From NCBI RefSeq assembly GCF_014851905.1, contig NZ_JACVAQ010000001.1, positions 744,001 through 808,000 of the forward strand: DNA of 64,000 bases, in the 5' to 3' direction. The stretch's first letter is position 1. Every line of letters begins with the position of its first letter. The notes under the pieces are model-generated. The model worked only from the letters and a program-made list of their open reading frames with translations, was not told where the DNA came from and did not search any database. Below, piece by piece: positions 50,639 to 59,395 of the stretch. A program made the position numbers and the translations under genes. The DNA comes from Pseudomonas sp. PDM14 (GTDB lineage Bacteria > Pseudomonadota > Gammaproteobacteria > Pseudomonadales > Pseudomonadaceae).

Positions 50639-51589
50639 ATGTCTAGACTGCCTGCCCCGCTGGATCGCCTGCCATTTCCGGTCATCGGCTCACCTATGTT
50701 CATCATCAGCACGCCGAAGTTGGTCATCGAACAATGCAAGGCCGGCGTGGTTGGTTCCATGCCGGCCCTCAACGCTCGCCCCGCCTCGTTGCTGGAAGAC
50801 TGGCTGGCCGAAGTGACCGAGACGCTCGCAGCCTACAACCAGGCCAACCCCGACAACCCGGCCGCCCCGTTCTCGATCAACCAGATCGTGCACAAGAGCA
50901 ACGACCGCCTGGAGCACGACATGGAGCTCTGCGTGAAGTACAAGGTGCCCGTCATCATCACGTCGCTGGGAGCACGTGAGGACATCTACGCGGCGGCTCA
51001 CTCCTACGGCGGCGTCGTCCTGCACGACGTGATCAACAACGCCTTCGCCCGCAAGGCGGTCGAGAAAGGCGCCGACGGCCTGATCGCGGTCGCCACCGGT
51101 GCCGGCGGCCATGCCGGGGTGAAGAGCCCCTTCGCGCTGATCCAGGAAATCCGCCAGTGGTTCGACGGTCCGCTGGCCTTGTCCGGCTCCATCGCCACCG
51201 GCGGCGCCATCCTGGCCGCGCAGGCCATGGGCGCGGACTTCGCCTATATCGGTTCGGCATTCATCGCCACCGAGGAAGCCAATGCGGCCGAGGCCTACAA
51301 GCACGCCATTGTCGATGGCACATCCGATGACATTGTCTACAGCAACCTGTTCACCGGGGTCCACGGCAACTACCTGAAGCCCTCGATCCTGGCCGCCGGC
51401 CTGGACCCGGACAACCTTGCCGAGAGCGACCCGAGCAAGATGAATTTCGGCAGTAGCGACGCCAAGGCGTGGAAGGATATCTGGGGCTGTGGCCAGGGCA
51501 TCGCGCCGATCAGCAAGGTGCAGAAAGTCTCCGCGTTCATTTCCCAGCTCAAGCGCGAATACGCCGAAGCCAAGGCCAGGCTGGCCTGA
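50639..51589 (+). CDS. Nitronate monooxygenase/2-nitropropane dioxygenase family FMN enzyme
   Basis: This 316-residue TIM-barrel flavoenzyme opens FPVIGSPMFIISTPKLVIEQCKAGVVGSMPALNARP and has VIITSLGAREDI, GADGLIAVATGAGGHAG with the catalytic-region His, and the FMN phosphate loop LSGSIATGGAILAAQAMGADFAYIGSAFIATEE. These enzymes oxidise propionate-3-nitronate or alkyl nitronates; some relatives are enoyl reductases. The ATG has GAGGAG upstream. A convergent terminator follows. It appears to be a single-gene unit. Confidence 0.9.
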   Translation: MSRLPAPLDRLPFPVIGSPMFIISTPKLVIEQCKAGVVGSMPALNARPASLLEDWLAEVTETLAAYNQANPDNPAAPFSINQIVHKSNDRLEHDMELCVKYKVPVIITSLGAREDIYAAAHSYGGVVLHDVINNAFARKAVEKGADGLIAVATGAGGHAGVKSPFALIQEIRQWFDGPLALSGSIATGGAILAAQAMGADFAYIGSAFIATEEANAAEAYKHAIVDGTSDDIVYSNLFTGVHGNYLKPSILAAGLDPDNLAESDPSKMNFGSSDAKAWKDIWGCGQGIAPISKVQKVSAFISQLKREYAEAKARLA

Positions 51590-51607
51590 CAACGCCGCAT
51601 TGCCAGA

Positions 51608-51640
51608 CCCGCTACGGCTGTGAATTCAGCCGTTAGCGGG
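51608..51640. terminator. Convergent transcription terminator hairpin
   Basis: CCCGCTA-CGGCTG (51608-51620) pairs with CAGCCG-TAGCGGG (51627-51640, one bulged T) around a six-base loop. It lies between the nitronate monooxygenase and the decarboxylase-like gene that converge here. There is no T-run, so efficiency is uncertain. Confidence 0.6.
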
Positions 51641-51686
51641 CTTGTCGCTGCAGATGAGTGCGACCTGAGCCCTAGCGCCAAACGGA

Positions 51687-52694
51687 TCAGTCGTTCTCCA
51701 GCATCCCTTTCAACGGCGCAGGGGCATACAGCGCGCTCTGGAATTCCGGCACGTACTCGTACTTCATCATTTTGCCCAGCCCCAATGACTTGATGTAGGT
51801 CGACAGGCTGCCGTCGCTCAGCACCAGTTTCACCGCGTCTTCGCGGGTGCTGGAAGCATGACGCAACTGGCGCGAAACCGCGTAGCCGTAGCTCAGCTCG
51901 CCGTTGTGGCCGATGTTGGTGAAGCTGTTGGTGACCAGGCCAACCTCGCTGGAAAGATCACCCAGTTTCTCCGTCTCGAGCGTGACATCGACCTTCCCCG
52001 TCTGGTTGTCGAGTATCTCGAAGATCACCGATTTATCGGTTTCCCGCAGGTTGATACCGGTCAGCCACTTGGGCAGGTTGTAGCCGACCACGCCCCTTAC
52101 CTTGGCCAGCTCCGTGTTGACCGGGAGCTTGAGCACGTAACCCCAGAAGTCCTCCGACATCGACTGACCGATCAGGGAAACCGGCCCCAGATTGGCGTTC
52201 CCAGGCTTGTTGGTGACGATGGACAGGGCGATCTCGTTGTAGCTGTCGTTGTCGCAATACTCATAGGCGTAGGCGGTCACTGCCACCAGACCTCGACCCG
52301 GCCAGACCTGAAGCGGTTGGACCTGTTCCAGGACCTCGGCGGGCATCAGCGCTCGCAGCCTGTCCAGATCCGCGGTGAAGACCACGGTGACCCTGCTGTT
52401 CTTGTAATAGAAGTTCGGCGAGTAGGACTCGAAGCCCATGTCGACCTTGGTTTTCTTGAGCTCCTTGAACCAGCTCAGGTCGATACCGGGTGCTTCGGAC
52501 GCGATCACGGAGAGCGGAGGGTTGGAGTGATAGCGGTCGTACAATCCGCCCGCCACGACGGGAATGACCTGCCCCGCGATGGTGGTCGTGGCCGTCGCGC
52601 TCTGGCCAGGCTCGGGCACGTTCGCGGCCCAAGAAGAAAAAGCCGTGGCGTTCAGGAGAACCCCCGCCAGTATCGCTACGTTTCTGAATTTCAT
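51687..52694 (-). CDS. Exported acetoacetate decarboxylase-like protein
   Basis: This 335-residue protein has a signal peptide (VAILAGVLLNATAFSSWAA, cleavage near residue 24) and an acetoacetate-decarboxylase-type beta-cone fold suggested by VVFTADLDRLRALMPAEVLE, GRGLVAVTAYAYEYCDNDSYNEIALSI and VRGVVGYNLPKWLTGINLRE. The Lys in NLPKWL is where the family has its Schiff-base Lys. Canonical enzymes are cytosolic, so an exported member is unusual; it may bind rather than decarboxylate its ligand. A MerR-type promoter lies about 90 bases upstream. Confidence 0.75.
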   Translation of the reverse strand: MKFRNVAILAGVLLNATAFSSWAANVPEPGQSATATTTIAGQVIPVVAGGLYDRYHSNPPLSVIASEAPGIDLSWFKELKKTKVDMGFESYSPNFYYKNSRVTVVFTADLDRLRALMPAEVLEQVQPLQVWPGRGLVAVTAYAYEYCDNDSYNEIALSIVTNKPGNANLGPVSLIGQSMSEDFWGYVLKLPVNTELAKVRGVVGYNLPKWLTGINLRETDKSVIFEILDNQTGKVDVTLETEKLGDLSSEVGLVTNSFTNIGHNGELSYGYAVSRQLRHASSTREDAVKLVLSDGSLSTYIKSLGLGKMMKYEYVPEFQSALYAPAPLKGMLEND

Positions 52695-52785
52695 GTCTGT
52701 CGTCTCCGCATCGTGATGAGGTTCCTGCCCCTCGAACCCCTGGGTGCAGCCGCCAAGTCATGTGCTTGAGAGGCCGGGCGCGGCA

Positions 52786-52816
52786 ACCCTAACGTTCAAC
52801 TTAACTTTAAGGTCAA
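52786..52816 (-). promoter_or_regulatory. MerR-type promoter with 19-bp spacer
   Basis: On the minus strand -35 TTGACC (52811-52816) and -10 TAGGGT (52786-52791) are separated by exactly 19 bases, which is the spacing that MerR-family activators need. The spacer is an imperfect dyad (about 16 of 22 symmetrical positions) centred on AAGTTAAG. It points at the exported decarboxylase-like gene with a 5' leader near 85 bases. No merR gene is adjacent. The rest of 52,695-53,069 shows no gene. Confidence 0.65.
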
Positions 52817-53069
52817 GTCGCAGATGCAGTTTCTTTGTAACGGCGCAGCAACACCGATTGCTGCAGCTCGATCACGCTGGGGCAGCGCGTCGGTCGCAGT
52901 CGGCAGGAAGGGTGTGAGACAGGACAAATAAGGCGGGGTAAGGCGGGTGAATGCATCGCGGCGATGGGCCGATAGCCCACCGGCCAATGGCAATCATTTT
53001 TACCCGGCGGTATCGGGCCAGTGCGCGCAAACGGCAGCTGACCCGATGAGTCTCGCAGTGTGAAAACCG

Positions 53070-53384
53070 TCAGAAAGCAGGATCACCCAGCGCAAAAGCC
53101 GCCCCCTCAATGTGATAGACCTGCGGCTCTGCCGAGAAGTACGCCTCCAGGCCCATCATGAACACCCGGTGATCGTCACTCGCCTCGAAGCCCGGCGTGT
53201 GATCCTCGAGGGATTGCCAGCGCACGATCAGATTGAATTGCTGCGGAGTTTCGATCCCTTGGGCCAGCATGTGCCCGCAATAACCTTTTGCACGGCAGAG
53301 CAAAGGAGCAACCTCGGCAAATGCATGCCTGAACTTTTCAATCTGGTCGCTGTGAACGGGCAGTAGAGCGATCTCATAGATCAT
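53070..53384 (-). CDS. Antibiotic biosynthesis monooxygenase-like (ABM) domain protein
   Basis: This 104-residue protein has the dimeric ferredoxin-like ABM pattern: [29 protein letters not shown], then [43 protein letters not shown]. The family includes quinol monooxygenases and stress-related haem or quinone-handling enzymes. The ATG overlaps the end of the MDR gene by 11 bases, so the two are co-expressed under the ArsR-type regulator upstream. Confidence 0.85.
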   Translation of the reverse strand: MIYEIALLPVHSDQIEKFRHAFAEVAPLLCRAKGYCGHMLAQGIETPQQFNLIVRWQSLEDHTPGFEASDDHRVFMMGLEAYFSAEPQVYHIEGAAFALGDPAF

Positions 53385-54387
53385 GGGATTCCCCGCAAGT
53401 GAGTTCAACGTTTGCCAGATCAGACGCCGGCACGACGGCAATCGCGATCTTTCCTTGAAGGCCGTTGTTGGGGCTCTCCAACTGCGCATGGGCGAGTGCA
53501 AGATCGGCCAGTGAATAGACCGCGCCAACGTGCGGGCGCAGTTGGCCGCGCGCGATCAACGTGCTCAATTCGTCCAGCTTGCCGCGGTTCTGGCGGGTGA
53601 ACACGAAGTGATAACTCGCGTTCTTGCCCCAGGCCTGGATGAGGTTCTGTGGCTGGGCGATGTCCACGATGCTGACAACCCGGCCAAGTTGGGCGAGGAC
53701 GTCGGGGCTGCGGGACAATGCGTCGCCGCCGATGGTGTCGAACACCACATCGACTCCGCGACCATCGGTTTCCCGGTTGATGACATCGACGTAATCCTCT
53801 TTTTCGTAGTCGATGATCACATCGGCACCCATGCGTCGTGCGAACTCAATGTTCGCTTCACGCACGGTGGTAAAGACTCGCGCACCAATGGCTTTCGCCA
53901 ACTGGATCGCGACATGACCGACGCCCCCTGCACCGCCGTGTATCAGGATGCTTTCGCCCACTTTGAGTGCCGCTCGCACCGTCAGTGCTTCCCATGCCGT
54001 TCCGCCCACCAGGCTCAGGCTTGCCGCCTCGAGATGACTCAGCGAAGCACGCTTCTTCGCGACAATGCCTTGGGCCGCCACGTGGTATTCGGCATAACTT
54101 CCCGGGCCCTCGAATATTTGCGGGGTGTACCAGACGGCGTCCCCGGGAACGAAAGCCGTGACACCCGACCCGACTTCCTCGACAACGCCAGATACGTCAT
54201 GACCGGTAATCGCCGGAAGTGGCACCAGGTCGGCATAATCGCCACGTCGGACCTGATAATCCAAAGGATTGATGGCGGTCGCGTGTATCCGGACCAAGAC
54301 TTGCCCCGCGCCCGGAACCGGTTTTGGCACATCGCGAAGTTCGAACGACTGCGGGCCGCCGAAGGACTTGAGCATCATCGCTTTCAT
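53374..54387 (-). CDS. MDR-family NADPH:quinone reductase-like oxidoreductase
   Basis: This 337-residue zinc-less MDR enzyme has GroES half [47 protein letters not shown] and cofactor motif [28 protein letters not shown] (AxxGGVG type). [10 protein letters not shown] is also typical. These reduce quinones or enones with NADPH. The ATG has GAGG upstream. Two ATATC-type operators lie at 28-47 and 110-129 bases before it, matching one in front of the ArsR gene, so quinone or electrophile stress control is likely. Confidence 0.9.
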   Translation of the reverse strand: MKAMMLKSFGGPQSFELRDVPKPVPGAGQVLVRIHATAINPLDYQVRRGDYADLVPLPAITGHDVSGVVEEVGSGVTAFVPGDAVWYTPQIFEGPGSYAEYHVAAQGIVAKKRASLSHLEAASLSLVGGTAWEALTVRAALKVGESILIHGGAGGVGHVAIQLAKAIGARVFTTVREANIEFARRMGADVIIDYEKEDYVDVINRETDGRGVDVVFDTIGGDALSRSPDVLAQLGRVVSIVDIAQPQNLIQAWGKNASYHFVFTRQNRGKLDELSTLIARGQLRPHVGAVYSLADLALAHAQLESPNNGLQGKIAIAVVPASDLANVELTCGESHDL

Positions 54388-54414
54388 TGTAAAACCTCAT
54401 TTCTATAAAAAGGG

Positions 54415-54434
54415 ATATCGGGAATTTTCGATTT
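54415..54434. promoter_or_regulatory. ArsR-type operator copy 1
   Basis: This 20-bp element begins ATATCGGGAATT and ends CGATTT; the right arm has one mismatch to CGATAT. It lies 28 bases before the MDR oxidoreductase ATG and matches the two other copies at 54497 and 54843. Confidence 0.65.
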
Positions 54435-54496
54435 AACTGGAGAGCAATTACTACACAGGGCTAGGTCATCACAGCGCCTCGCTTCGACTAACCGGG

Positions 54497-54516
54497 ATAT
54501 CGGGAATTCTAGATAT
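54497..54516. promoter_or_regulatory. ArsR-type operator copy 2
   Basis: This 20-bp inverted repeat has arms ATATC (54497-54501) and GATAT (54512-54516) around GGGAATTCTA. It shares the string ATATCGGGAATT with copy 1. It lies between the ArsR stop and the MDR start. Confidence 0.65.
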
Positions 54517-54530
54517 TTAGCGGGAAAAAA

Positions 54531-54833
54531 TTACAGCTCTCTGCCGATGATCTCGGCAAGGGCGCTGATGGTTGCTTCGTTGCGTTTGTAGTACGTCCAC
54601 TGGCCAATGCGCCTGACTTCAACCAACCCTGCCCGCTGCAGCGTTGCAAGATAATCAGACACCGTCGACTGCGACAGCCCGACGCCTTCCTGGATGCTAC
54701 TGACGCAAACGCCAACCGTGAGCACATCCCCCTCATCCTGCGGAGGGAAGCTTTTCGCCGGATCCTTCAAACCCTTCAGGATTTCGAGACGGGTACGGTT
54801 TGATAGCGCTTTGAAAACTTCAAGTAGGTCCAT
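54531..54833 (-). CDS. ArsR-family transcriptional repressor
   Basis: This 100-residue winged-helix protein has MDLLEVFKALSNRTRLEILKGLKDP, the recognition region GVCVSSIQEGVGLSQSTVSDYLATLQRAGLVEVRRIGQWTYYKRNE and a short C-terminal helix. The classic ELCVCDL metal-binding box is replaced by VGVCVSSI with a single Cys, so metal sensing is unlikely and thiol or quinone sensing is possible. Its operators are probably the three 20-bp ATATC elements around it. The downstream MDR and ABM genes fit an electrophile-response unit. Confidence 0.9.
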   Translation of the reverse strand: MDLLEVFKALSNRTRLEILKGLKDPAKSFPPQDEGDVLTVGVCVSSIQEGVGLSQSTVSDYLATLQRAGLVEVRRIGQWTYYKRNEATISALAEIIGREL

Positions 54834-54842
54834 GGGCTCAGG

Positions 54843-54862
54843 ATATCGAAATTTACCGATAT
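54843..54862. promoter_or_regulatory. ArsR-type operator copy 3 (autoregulatory)
   Basis: This perfect 20-bp inverted repeat has arms ATATCG (54843-54848) and CGATAT (54857-54862) around AAATTTAC. It ends 10 bases before the arsR-type ATG on the minus strand, where a repressor would block its own transcription. Confidence 0.75.
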
Positions 54863-55242
54863 GTCAATACGCTCGATTTGCATTCGGTCGAGCCTTTCTC
54901 GCCACCCCGGATCTGCCGCAGCGCTTGCGGATTGCACAACCGCGAGCCAAGGATGATGCCCGCAAGTGGTTTACCCAAGGGGTGGAAGGCTATGCATTCG
55001 CACAGGGCGATCTTTATGAAATCAAGCCCTGTAGAAAAGCCTGGGCTGCCCTCTTCTGGCCACGAGCAGACGGCACCGCTATCACTCCTGCCATCACCCT
55101 AGCGCCCTGGGCGAGATCCTCCCGAAGAGCGATGGCGCTGCCACGCGCAGGTGCCGACTATGGGCGCGTAGCGTCTCGCTACGAGGGTTGCCGGGCGCCG
55201 CCTGGCCGGTCACTACAGCCGTGCAGAGCATAGGGAATTGCC
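54863..55242. other. Intergenic region without a convincing gene
   Basis: About 380 bases separate the ArsR operator from the alpha/beta hydrolase gene. An open frame continues on the plus strand to about 55,233 but has no credible start, an Arg/Pro-rich end and no family that I recognise. A segment near 54,900-55,090 (LRIAQPRAKDDARKWF and following) has protein-like composition and could be a gene remnant. No terminator or RNA gene is seen. Confidence 0.4.
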
Positions 55243-56172
55243 ATGAAGAAACTGTTTTCAATCATCGTCGTGGGGCTCGCAGGCGCTGCCGGCGGCCTGT
55301 ATTTCTCGCCCACGGCGCTCCTGGCTAGCACGCAGCTTGTCGAGCAACGCATGGCGGGGTTGTCGAGCCGGGAAATCCAGGTCGGCGAGTTCACCATTCG
55401 CTACTACGAAGGCGGCCCGGCGGACGGCGAAACCCTCTTGATGCTGCATGGCTTCGGCGGCAACCGCGACACCTGGCTGCGCTTTTCCCGGCCGCTCACC
55501 GAGCGTTACCGTGTCATCGCCCTCGACTTGCCGGGCTTTGGTGAAAGCAGCAAACCGGATGTCAGCTACGACGTCGACAGCCAGGTCGAGCGTTTACACG
55601 CGCTGGTCCAGGCCCTGGGCCTGCGCAAACTGCACCTGATCGGCAACTCCATGGGCGGCCACATCGCCGCGCTCTACAGCGCTCGCCACGGCGATGACGT
55701 GCTCAGTCTGGCCCTGCTGAACAACGCCGGAGTGACCACGCCGATCAAGAGCGAGATGATCCAGCGCGTGCAGCGCGGCGAGCCCAACCCGCTGGTGGTG
55801 CGAAAACCGGAAGACTTCGATGTGCTGATGCATTTTGTCTTCGTCACCCCGCCCGAGATGCCGGGGCCGCTGAAGAAGCACTTCGCCGAGCAGTCGATGG
55901 CCAGCCGTGATCACCTCGACCGTATCTTCGCCCAGCTGCGCGAACGCTATGTGCCGCTGGAGCCGGAGCTGCCAAACATCCAGGTTCCGACCCTGCTGCT
56001 GTGGGGCGATCAGGACCGGGTCCTGGACGTGTCCAGCATCGAGGTGATGAAACCGCTGTTGAAGAAACCCAGTGTGGTGATCATGCAGCAGTGCGGCCAC
56101 GTGCCGATGCTCGAACGCCCGGACGAAACCGCCCGCCACTATCAGGATTTTCTCAACGCCAACCGCGGCTGA
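55243..56172 (+). CDS. Alpha/beta hydrolase, membrane-anchored or exported
   Basis: This 309-residue serine hydrolase has an N-terminal hydrophobic segment (LFSIIVVGLAGAAGGLYFS) that could be an anchor or uncleaved signal. The catalytic set is complete: oxyanion HGFGG (about 69-73), nucleophile GNSMGG (Ser about 136), Asp in LLLWGDQDRVLDV and His in MQQCGHVPMLERP. It resembles lipases and C–C hydrolases of Pseudomonas such as LipC-like esterases. GGGA precedes the ATG. It stands alone between two gene-poor stretches. Confidence 0.9.
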   Translation: MKKLFSIIVVGLAGAAGGLYFSPTALLASTQLVEQRMAGLSSREIQVGEFTIRYYEGGPADGETLLMLHGFGGNRDTWLRFSRPLTERYRVIALDLPGFGESSKPDVSYDVDSQVERLHALVQALGLRKLHLIGNSMGGHIAALYSARHGDDVLSLALLNNAGVTTPIKSEMIQRVQRGEPNPLVVRKPEDFDVLMHFVFVTPPEMPGPLKKHFAEQSMASRDHLDRIFAQLRERYVPLEPELPNIQVPTLLLWGDQDRVLDVSSIEVMKPLLKKPSVVIMQQCGHVPMLERPDETARHYQDFLNANRG

Positions 56173-57039
56173 AGCCGCCAGCAAACTAGCGCCTGGCCGG
56201 ACGAAGCGAATGCGTCCGCGCGACGATGACCGACGGGGCGGGTACTTTGATGCTACTCAGCGCCAGCACTTTCTGAGCGCAATTCCAGCGCGATACCAAC
56301 CAGGCACAACACGCCAAACACCCAGCCCGACGCCGCGCCGGCCATGGTGCCGGAGAGCACTGCCGACCGTGCAGCCGAGCGCGGGCATCTCGACGTGGTG
56401 CTCAAATCGGCGCGGCTAGAGGAACGCGAACTCGCCACCGGCAAACTCATCTGCCCCTTGCAGGGCATCAGCAACTCCGTACGCATCATGGGCCACTACC
56501 TAGCCCCCGTCGGCACGCCTTCACCCAATTCAAGTGCTGGCTACTGGCAGACTCGCTGCATCCGACAGAGCGACCGAGCAACGCCAGGGCAAGTCGATAC
56601 GCAAAGGGGCTGCGCAATGCCCGGCTCTATCCTCACATTGGGCCTTTACGATAAGCCCAGTCGTACTTGGTCTTTTCCGCGTGCGGACTGTGACAACGAA
56701 CACCGCAAGCGCAAAACAGCTGGCGCCTGAATTGATGAGCTCAATTCGGACAGAGACGTCCGGTGGGCCGGGGCTATTCAGAGCCTGGCTTTACGCGCCA
56801 GGCGACAAGCCATCCTCAGGTCGGAAGATGGCGTGCGTGGTTGGTAATTTCCGATCAGTGTGAGCGTCTCTATCAGCTATTGGCCGAACGCAGCGTTGTC
56901 GACCGCCTCATACGCGACCAATGACCTGTGGCGTGTATGGCAGATAGCTGCAGTCCCGTTACCCGAATCTGAGAGCCCCAGCATTGAGTCAACGGAGACA
57001 CAGGAGCTCATCACCAATTTGTCGAACATTTCAGGGGGC
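56173..57039. pseudogene. Gene-poor, decayed region with fragments of a transporter-like and a LysR-like gene
   Basis: No intact gene is supported in these 867 bases. On the minus strand 56,253-56,345 encodes a hydrophobic end (MAGAASGWVFGVLCLVGIAL and a short tail) like the last helix of a small transporter. On the plus strand 56,360-56,520 reads ERELATGKLICPLQG and nearby residues, like the C-terminal part of a LysR effector domain. Both lack the rest of a gene. From 56,560 to 57,039 I see nothing recognisable. The interpretation as remnants is inference. Confidence 0.35.
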
Positions 57040-58323
57040 TTATAAAACACCCCCTGCTCGCAGATCCAGCGGATACTCGACGATGACGTAGATACGATCT
57101 ATATCTGACCCAGCCTGTGCAGCGTTCGCTCGATGAGTAACATGGGCCATGCTTACAGATAGGCCACGGGCCGCACCGGACTGGACGACATAACCGATAT
57201 CGATGTCGCGCTCCCAATGCTTACCGCCCCGACCCTGCAGAGGGTGATAGTTACTGCCATCGAAGTGGTTGTAGGCACCTCCACCTTGTGCACGGGTGCC
57301 ATCGATATCGCTGCCGCGAACATAGCGCGCCGAAAACGAAAGGCCGGTGACTCCGATGCTCTGGCCATTCCATTGGTAGCGGGCCTGCCATGAGCGCTCG
57401 TTTGGCCCATTGAAGTCGGCAAACTTGACGGAGTTTGCGAGGTAGATCGAGTCGCCGCCGACAAAATCGAACGGGGTATCCCCCTCTATCTTCTGGTAAC
57501 CCAAGCTTAGCGTGTGCTCCGCAAGGGACAGTCGCGTCATCAGGCTGTATGCCAAGGTATCTATCTTACCGGCGCGGGCAGCCTGCGAATCGACGGTACG
57601 ATACAGGTTACTGTCCAGAGACCATCGCCCTCGGCGCAGATTGACATTCGCGTAGGACTGTCGCCAGACATCCTGGAGCGATGACGTATAAAGCGCACCA
57701 CCCCAGCTATGGTCGTCCGCAACCCAAGTCGCACCCGCCAGGCTGATGCTTCCGAATCTAGTAGTAGCGCCGTACCCGGAAAAATCGTCATGCCCTGAGC
57801 TGGAGTCCTGGTTCTTGAATGCGGTGAAGCGTCCAGCTTGCAGGGTAAGGCCCGGAAGCGTTCGATCCTCGAGAAACCAACCAGTGGCGTACTCCGGCTG
57901 AAGCCGCTTGTCGCCTGTGTCGAATACAGGTGTTTCCACTGCCATCTCGCCATACGCAAGCGTGCTATCGCCGTGGACGAGCCGTATCGCGCCGCCCGCA
58001 GATGAATACTCCGCAGGGCTTCTGCCATCACTGTCTACCGGCAAAAGCCCAGTTCCGGAATGACCGCGTCCACCGTCGAGTTTGATGCCCAGAAACCCAT
58101 GGAGATCGACACCCAAACCCACGCTGCCCCGCGTGAGGTCACTGCGGTACTGACCGATGAGCCCCTGCGCCCATTCGCGTGTCAGACTCTTGCCGCTTGG
58201 GCTCTCGGTGCGGAAGTCGTTGTGGATAAGGTAGTTGCGTGACAACAGAAGCGCGTCAGCTGCCATACCCGGAGAGCATGCTGTTAGCAGCAGCCCTGCG
58301 GCGGCTACCGTGGGGGACTTCAT
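57040..58323 (-). CDS. OprD-family outer-membrane porin
   Basis: This 427-residue protein has a signal peptide ending GMAADA (cleavage near residue 21) and the OprD pattern: LLSRNYLIHNDFRTESPSGKSLTREWAQGLIGQYRSDLTRGSVGLGVDLHGFLGIKLDGGRG, RTLPGLTLQAGRFTAFKNQDS, and a final strand DIDRIYVIVEYPLDLRAGGVL. OprD porins of Pseudomonas take up basic amino acids, aromatic acids and other small anions. It overlaps the DoxX gene by 4 bp (ATGA). The specific substrate cannot be told. GC content looks a little lower than in neighbouring genes. Confidence 0.92.
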   Translation of the reverse strand: MKSPTVAAAGLLLTACSPGMAADALLLSRNYLIHNDFRTESPSGKSLTREWAQGLIGQYRSDLTRGSVGLGVDLHGFLGIKLDGGRGHSGTGLLPVDSDGRSPAEYSSAGGAIRLVHGDSTLAYGEMAVETPVFDTGDKRLQPEYATGWFLEDRTLPGLTLQAGRFTAFKNQDSSSGHDDFSGYGATTRFGSISLAGATWVADDHSWGGALYTSSLQDVWRQSYANVNLRRGRWSLDSNLYRTVDSQAARAGKIDTLAYSLMTRLSLAEHTLSLGYQKIEGDTPFDFVGGDSIYLANSVKFADFNGPNERSWQARYQWNGQSIGVTGLSFSARYVRGSDIDGTRAQGGGAYNHFDGSNYHPLQGRGGKHWERDIDIGYVVQSGAARGLSVSMAHVTHRANAAQAGSDIDRIYVIVEYPLDLRAGGVL

Positions 58324-58751
58324 GCTTGCCCCGATAGAGCGGGAGAAGGCGCGGAACGCCCCAGTCGATAGATGCTAAATGGCCCAGGGCCGGCAACTGC
58401 AAGGCCGCCGAAGACAATGATCATCAGCCAGGCGAACTGACCTTCGGCCAGAGACCAATGCGGGTGCACCAACACAACCGATACGAGCAGCACTGCGAGA
58501 ACAGGGATACATGCGAGACGTGCACATATTCCCGTGATTATCAGCAAAGGACATACAACTTCTGCGAACACCGCAAAGCTCAAGGTGAGCGTCGCACCGA
58601 GATGAAGTGGGTCCTCGATTAACCGCAGCTCGGCGCTCCAGTTCAGAACTTTTGGCAAACCATGCACGATCAACAGTAGAAGTGCAGCACTGACCCGCAT
58701 GTAAAGAAGCGCCCAGGCAGTGGCGGGATGCATCGGGGGGGAATGCTTCAT
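58320..58751 (-). CDS. DoxX family membrane protein
   Basis: This 143-residue four-helix membrane protein has the DoxX layout: an N-terminal helix with RVSAALLLLIVHGLPKVLNW, LTLSFAVFAEVVCPLLIITGICARLACIPVLAVLLVSVVLVHPHWSLAEGQFAWLMIIVFGGLAVAGPGPFSIYRL. The glycine-proline ending before the C-terminus is typical. DoxX-type proteins are linked to quinone or thiosulfate oxidation and stress, but many are uncharacterised. Translation is coupled to the OprD gene. Confidence 0.9.
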   Translation of the reverse strand: MKHSPPMHPATAWALLYMRVSAALLLLIVHGLPKVLNWSAELRLIEDPLHLGATLTLSFAVFAEVVCPLLIITGICARLACIPVLAVLLVSVVLVHPHWSLAEGQFAWLMIIVFGGLAVAGPGPFSIYRLGRSAPSPALSGQA

Positions 58752-58840
58752 AGTCGACTCGTATGACGGACAAGAAGCACCACAATCTGCCCATACGCGC
58801 CTGACTGATTGTACAGATGTGCTGAGAGTCTTCTAAAGAC

Positions 58841-59275
58841 TTAGGCGTCCTCTAGCTGCTGCTTTAGCTTCTCGCGCTTGTCTTCGATGCGCTTTGTTGT
58901 CCGCTCAATGTTCGACAGATCGCGAAATGAGCCTGCCTCAAAGTAGGCAGCAAGCGCAGCTGCCAAAAAACAGCTGAAAGAAAGGAAATTGAACAGGGAG
59001 GTCAGTCCGGGAGTAGGAATGATCTTAGTCAGCGCAGAAGCCAACAGGCCAACCGCCACCAAGAACAAGATTGCGAAAAGCCAGAAAAATGCCATTCCTA
59101 GACGGTACTCATCCGAGTCGCGCAGTCGGCCTACATACTCCATATGCGAGTCGAGCTCTTCGAGCTGCTTTCTGATTACTTTCTTCCGGCGACCTTGAAT
59201 CACATGAAAAACCCACGCGATCAAAAAAGACGCGACTGTACCGATGACGATGCCGTAAATGGTTTCAGAACTCAT
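58841..59275 (-). CDS. Hypothetical membrane protein with coiled-coil ends
   Basis: This 144-residue protein has one N-terminal helix (IYGIVIGTVASFLIAWVFHVI), a basic coiled segment (GRRKKVIRKQLEELDSHMEYVGRL), two central TM helices (AFFWLFAILFLVAVGLLASAL and SLFNFLSFSCFLAAALAAYFE) and a C-terminal coiled coil (IERTTKRIEDKREKLKQQLEDA). No family is recognised. The ATG at 59273-59275 has AAGGAG upstream; the frame stays open further up only because it runs through the tRNA. It lies just downstream of the tRNA-Ser 3' end, a common site of insertion. Confidence 0.75.
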   Translation of the reverse strand: MSSETIYGIVIGTVASFLIAWVFHVIQGRRKKVIRKQLEELDSHMEYVGRLRDSDEYRLGMAFFWLFAILFLVAVGLLASALTKIIPTPGLTSLFNFLSFSCFLAAALAAYFEAGSFRDLSNIERTTKRIEDKREKLKQQLEDA

Positions 59276-59342
59276 ACGCCTAACTCCTTCCCTGAAAGCG
59301 ATGCCAACCCACCAGCTAGATTTTCGACAGTCGTCATCCCTG

Positions 59343-59383
59343 AAAAGCAAAAGCCCCCGAAACTCTAGGAATTTCAGGGGCTT
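59343..59383 (-). terminator. Terminator of tRNA-Ser
   Basis: On the minus strand AAGCCCCTGAAA (from 59383) pairs with TTTCGGGGGCTT, followed by TTTGCTTTT. It lies 13 bases after the tRNA CCA end. Confidence 0.85.
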
Positions 59384-59395
59384 AGGTATGCAATA

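Noticed and set aside
54694..55233. Plus-strand frame over the arsR promoter and beyond
   Set aside because: The first part is antisense to the ArsR gene and the rest lacks a start and ribosome site; kept only as possible remnant.
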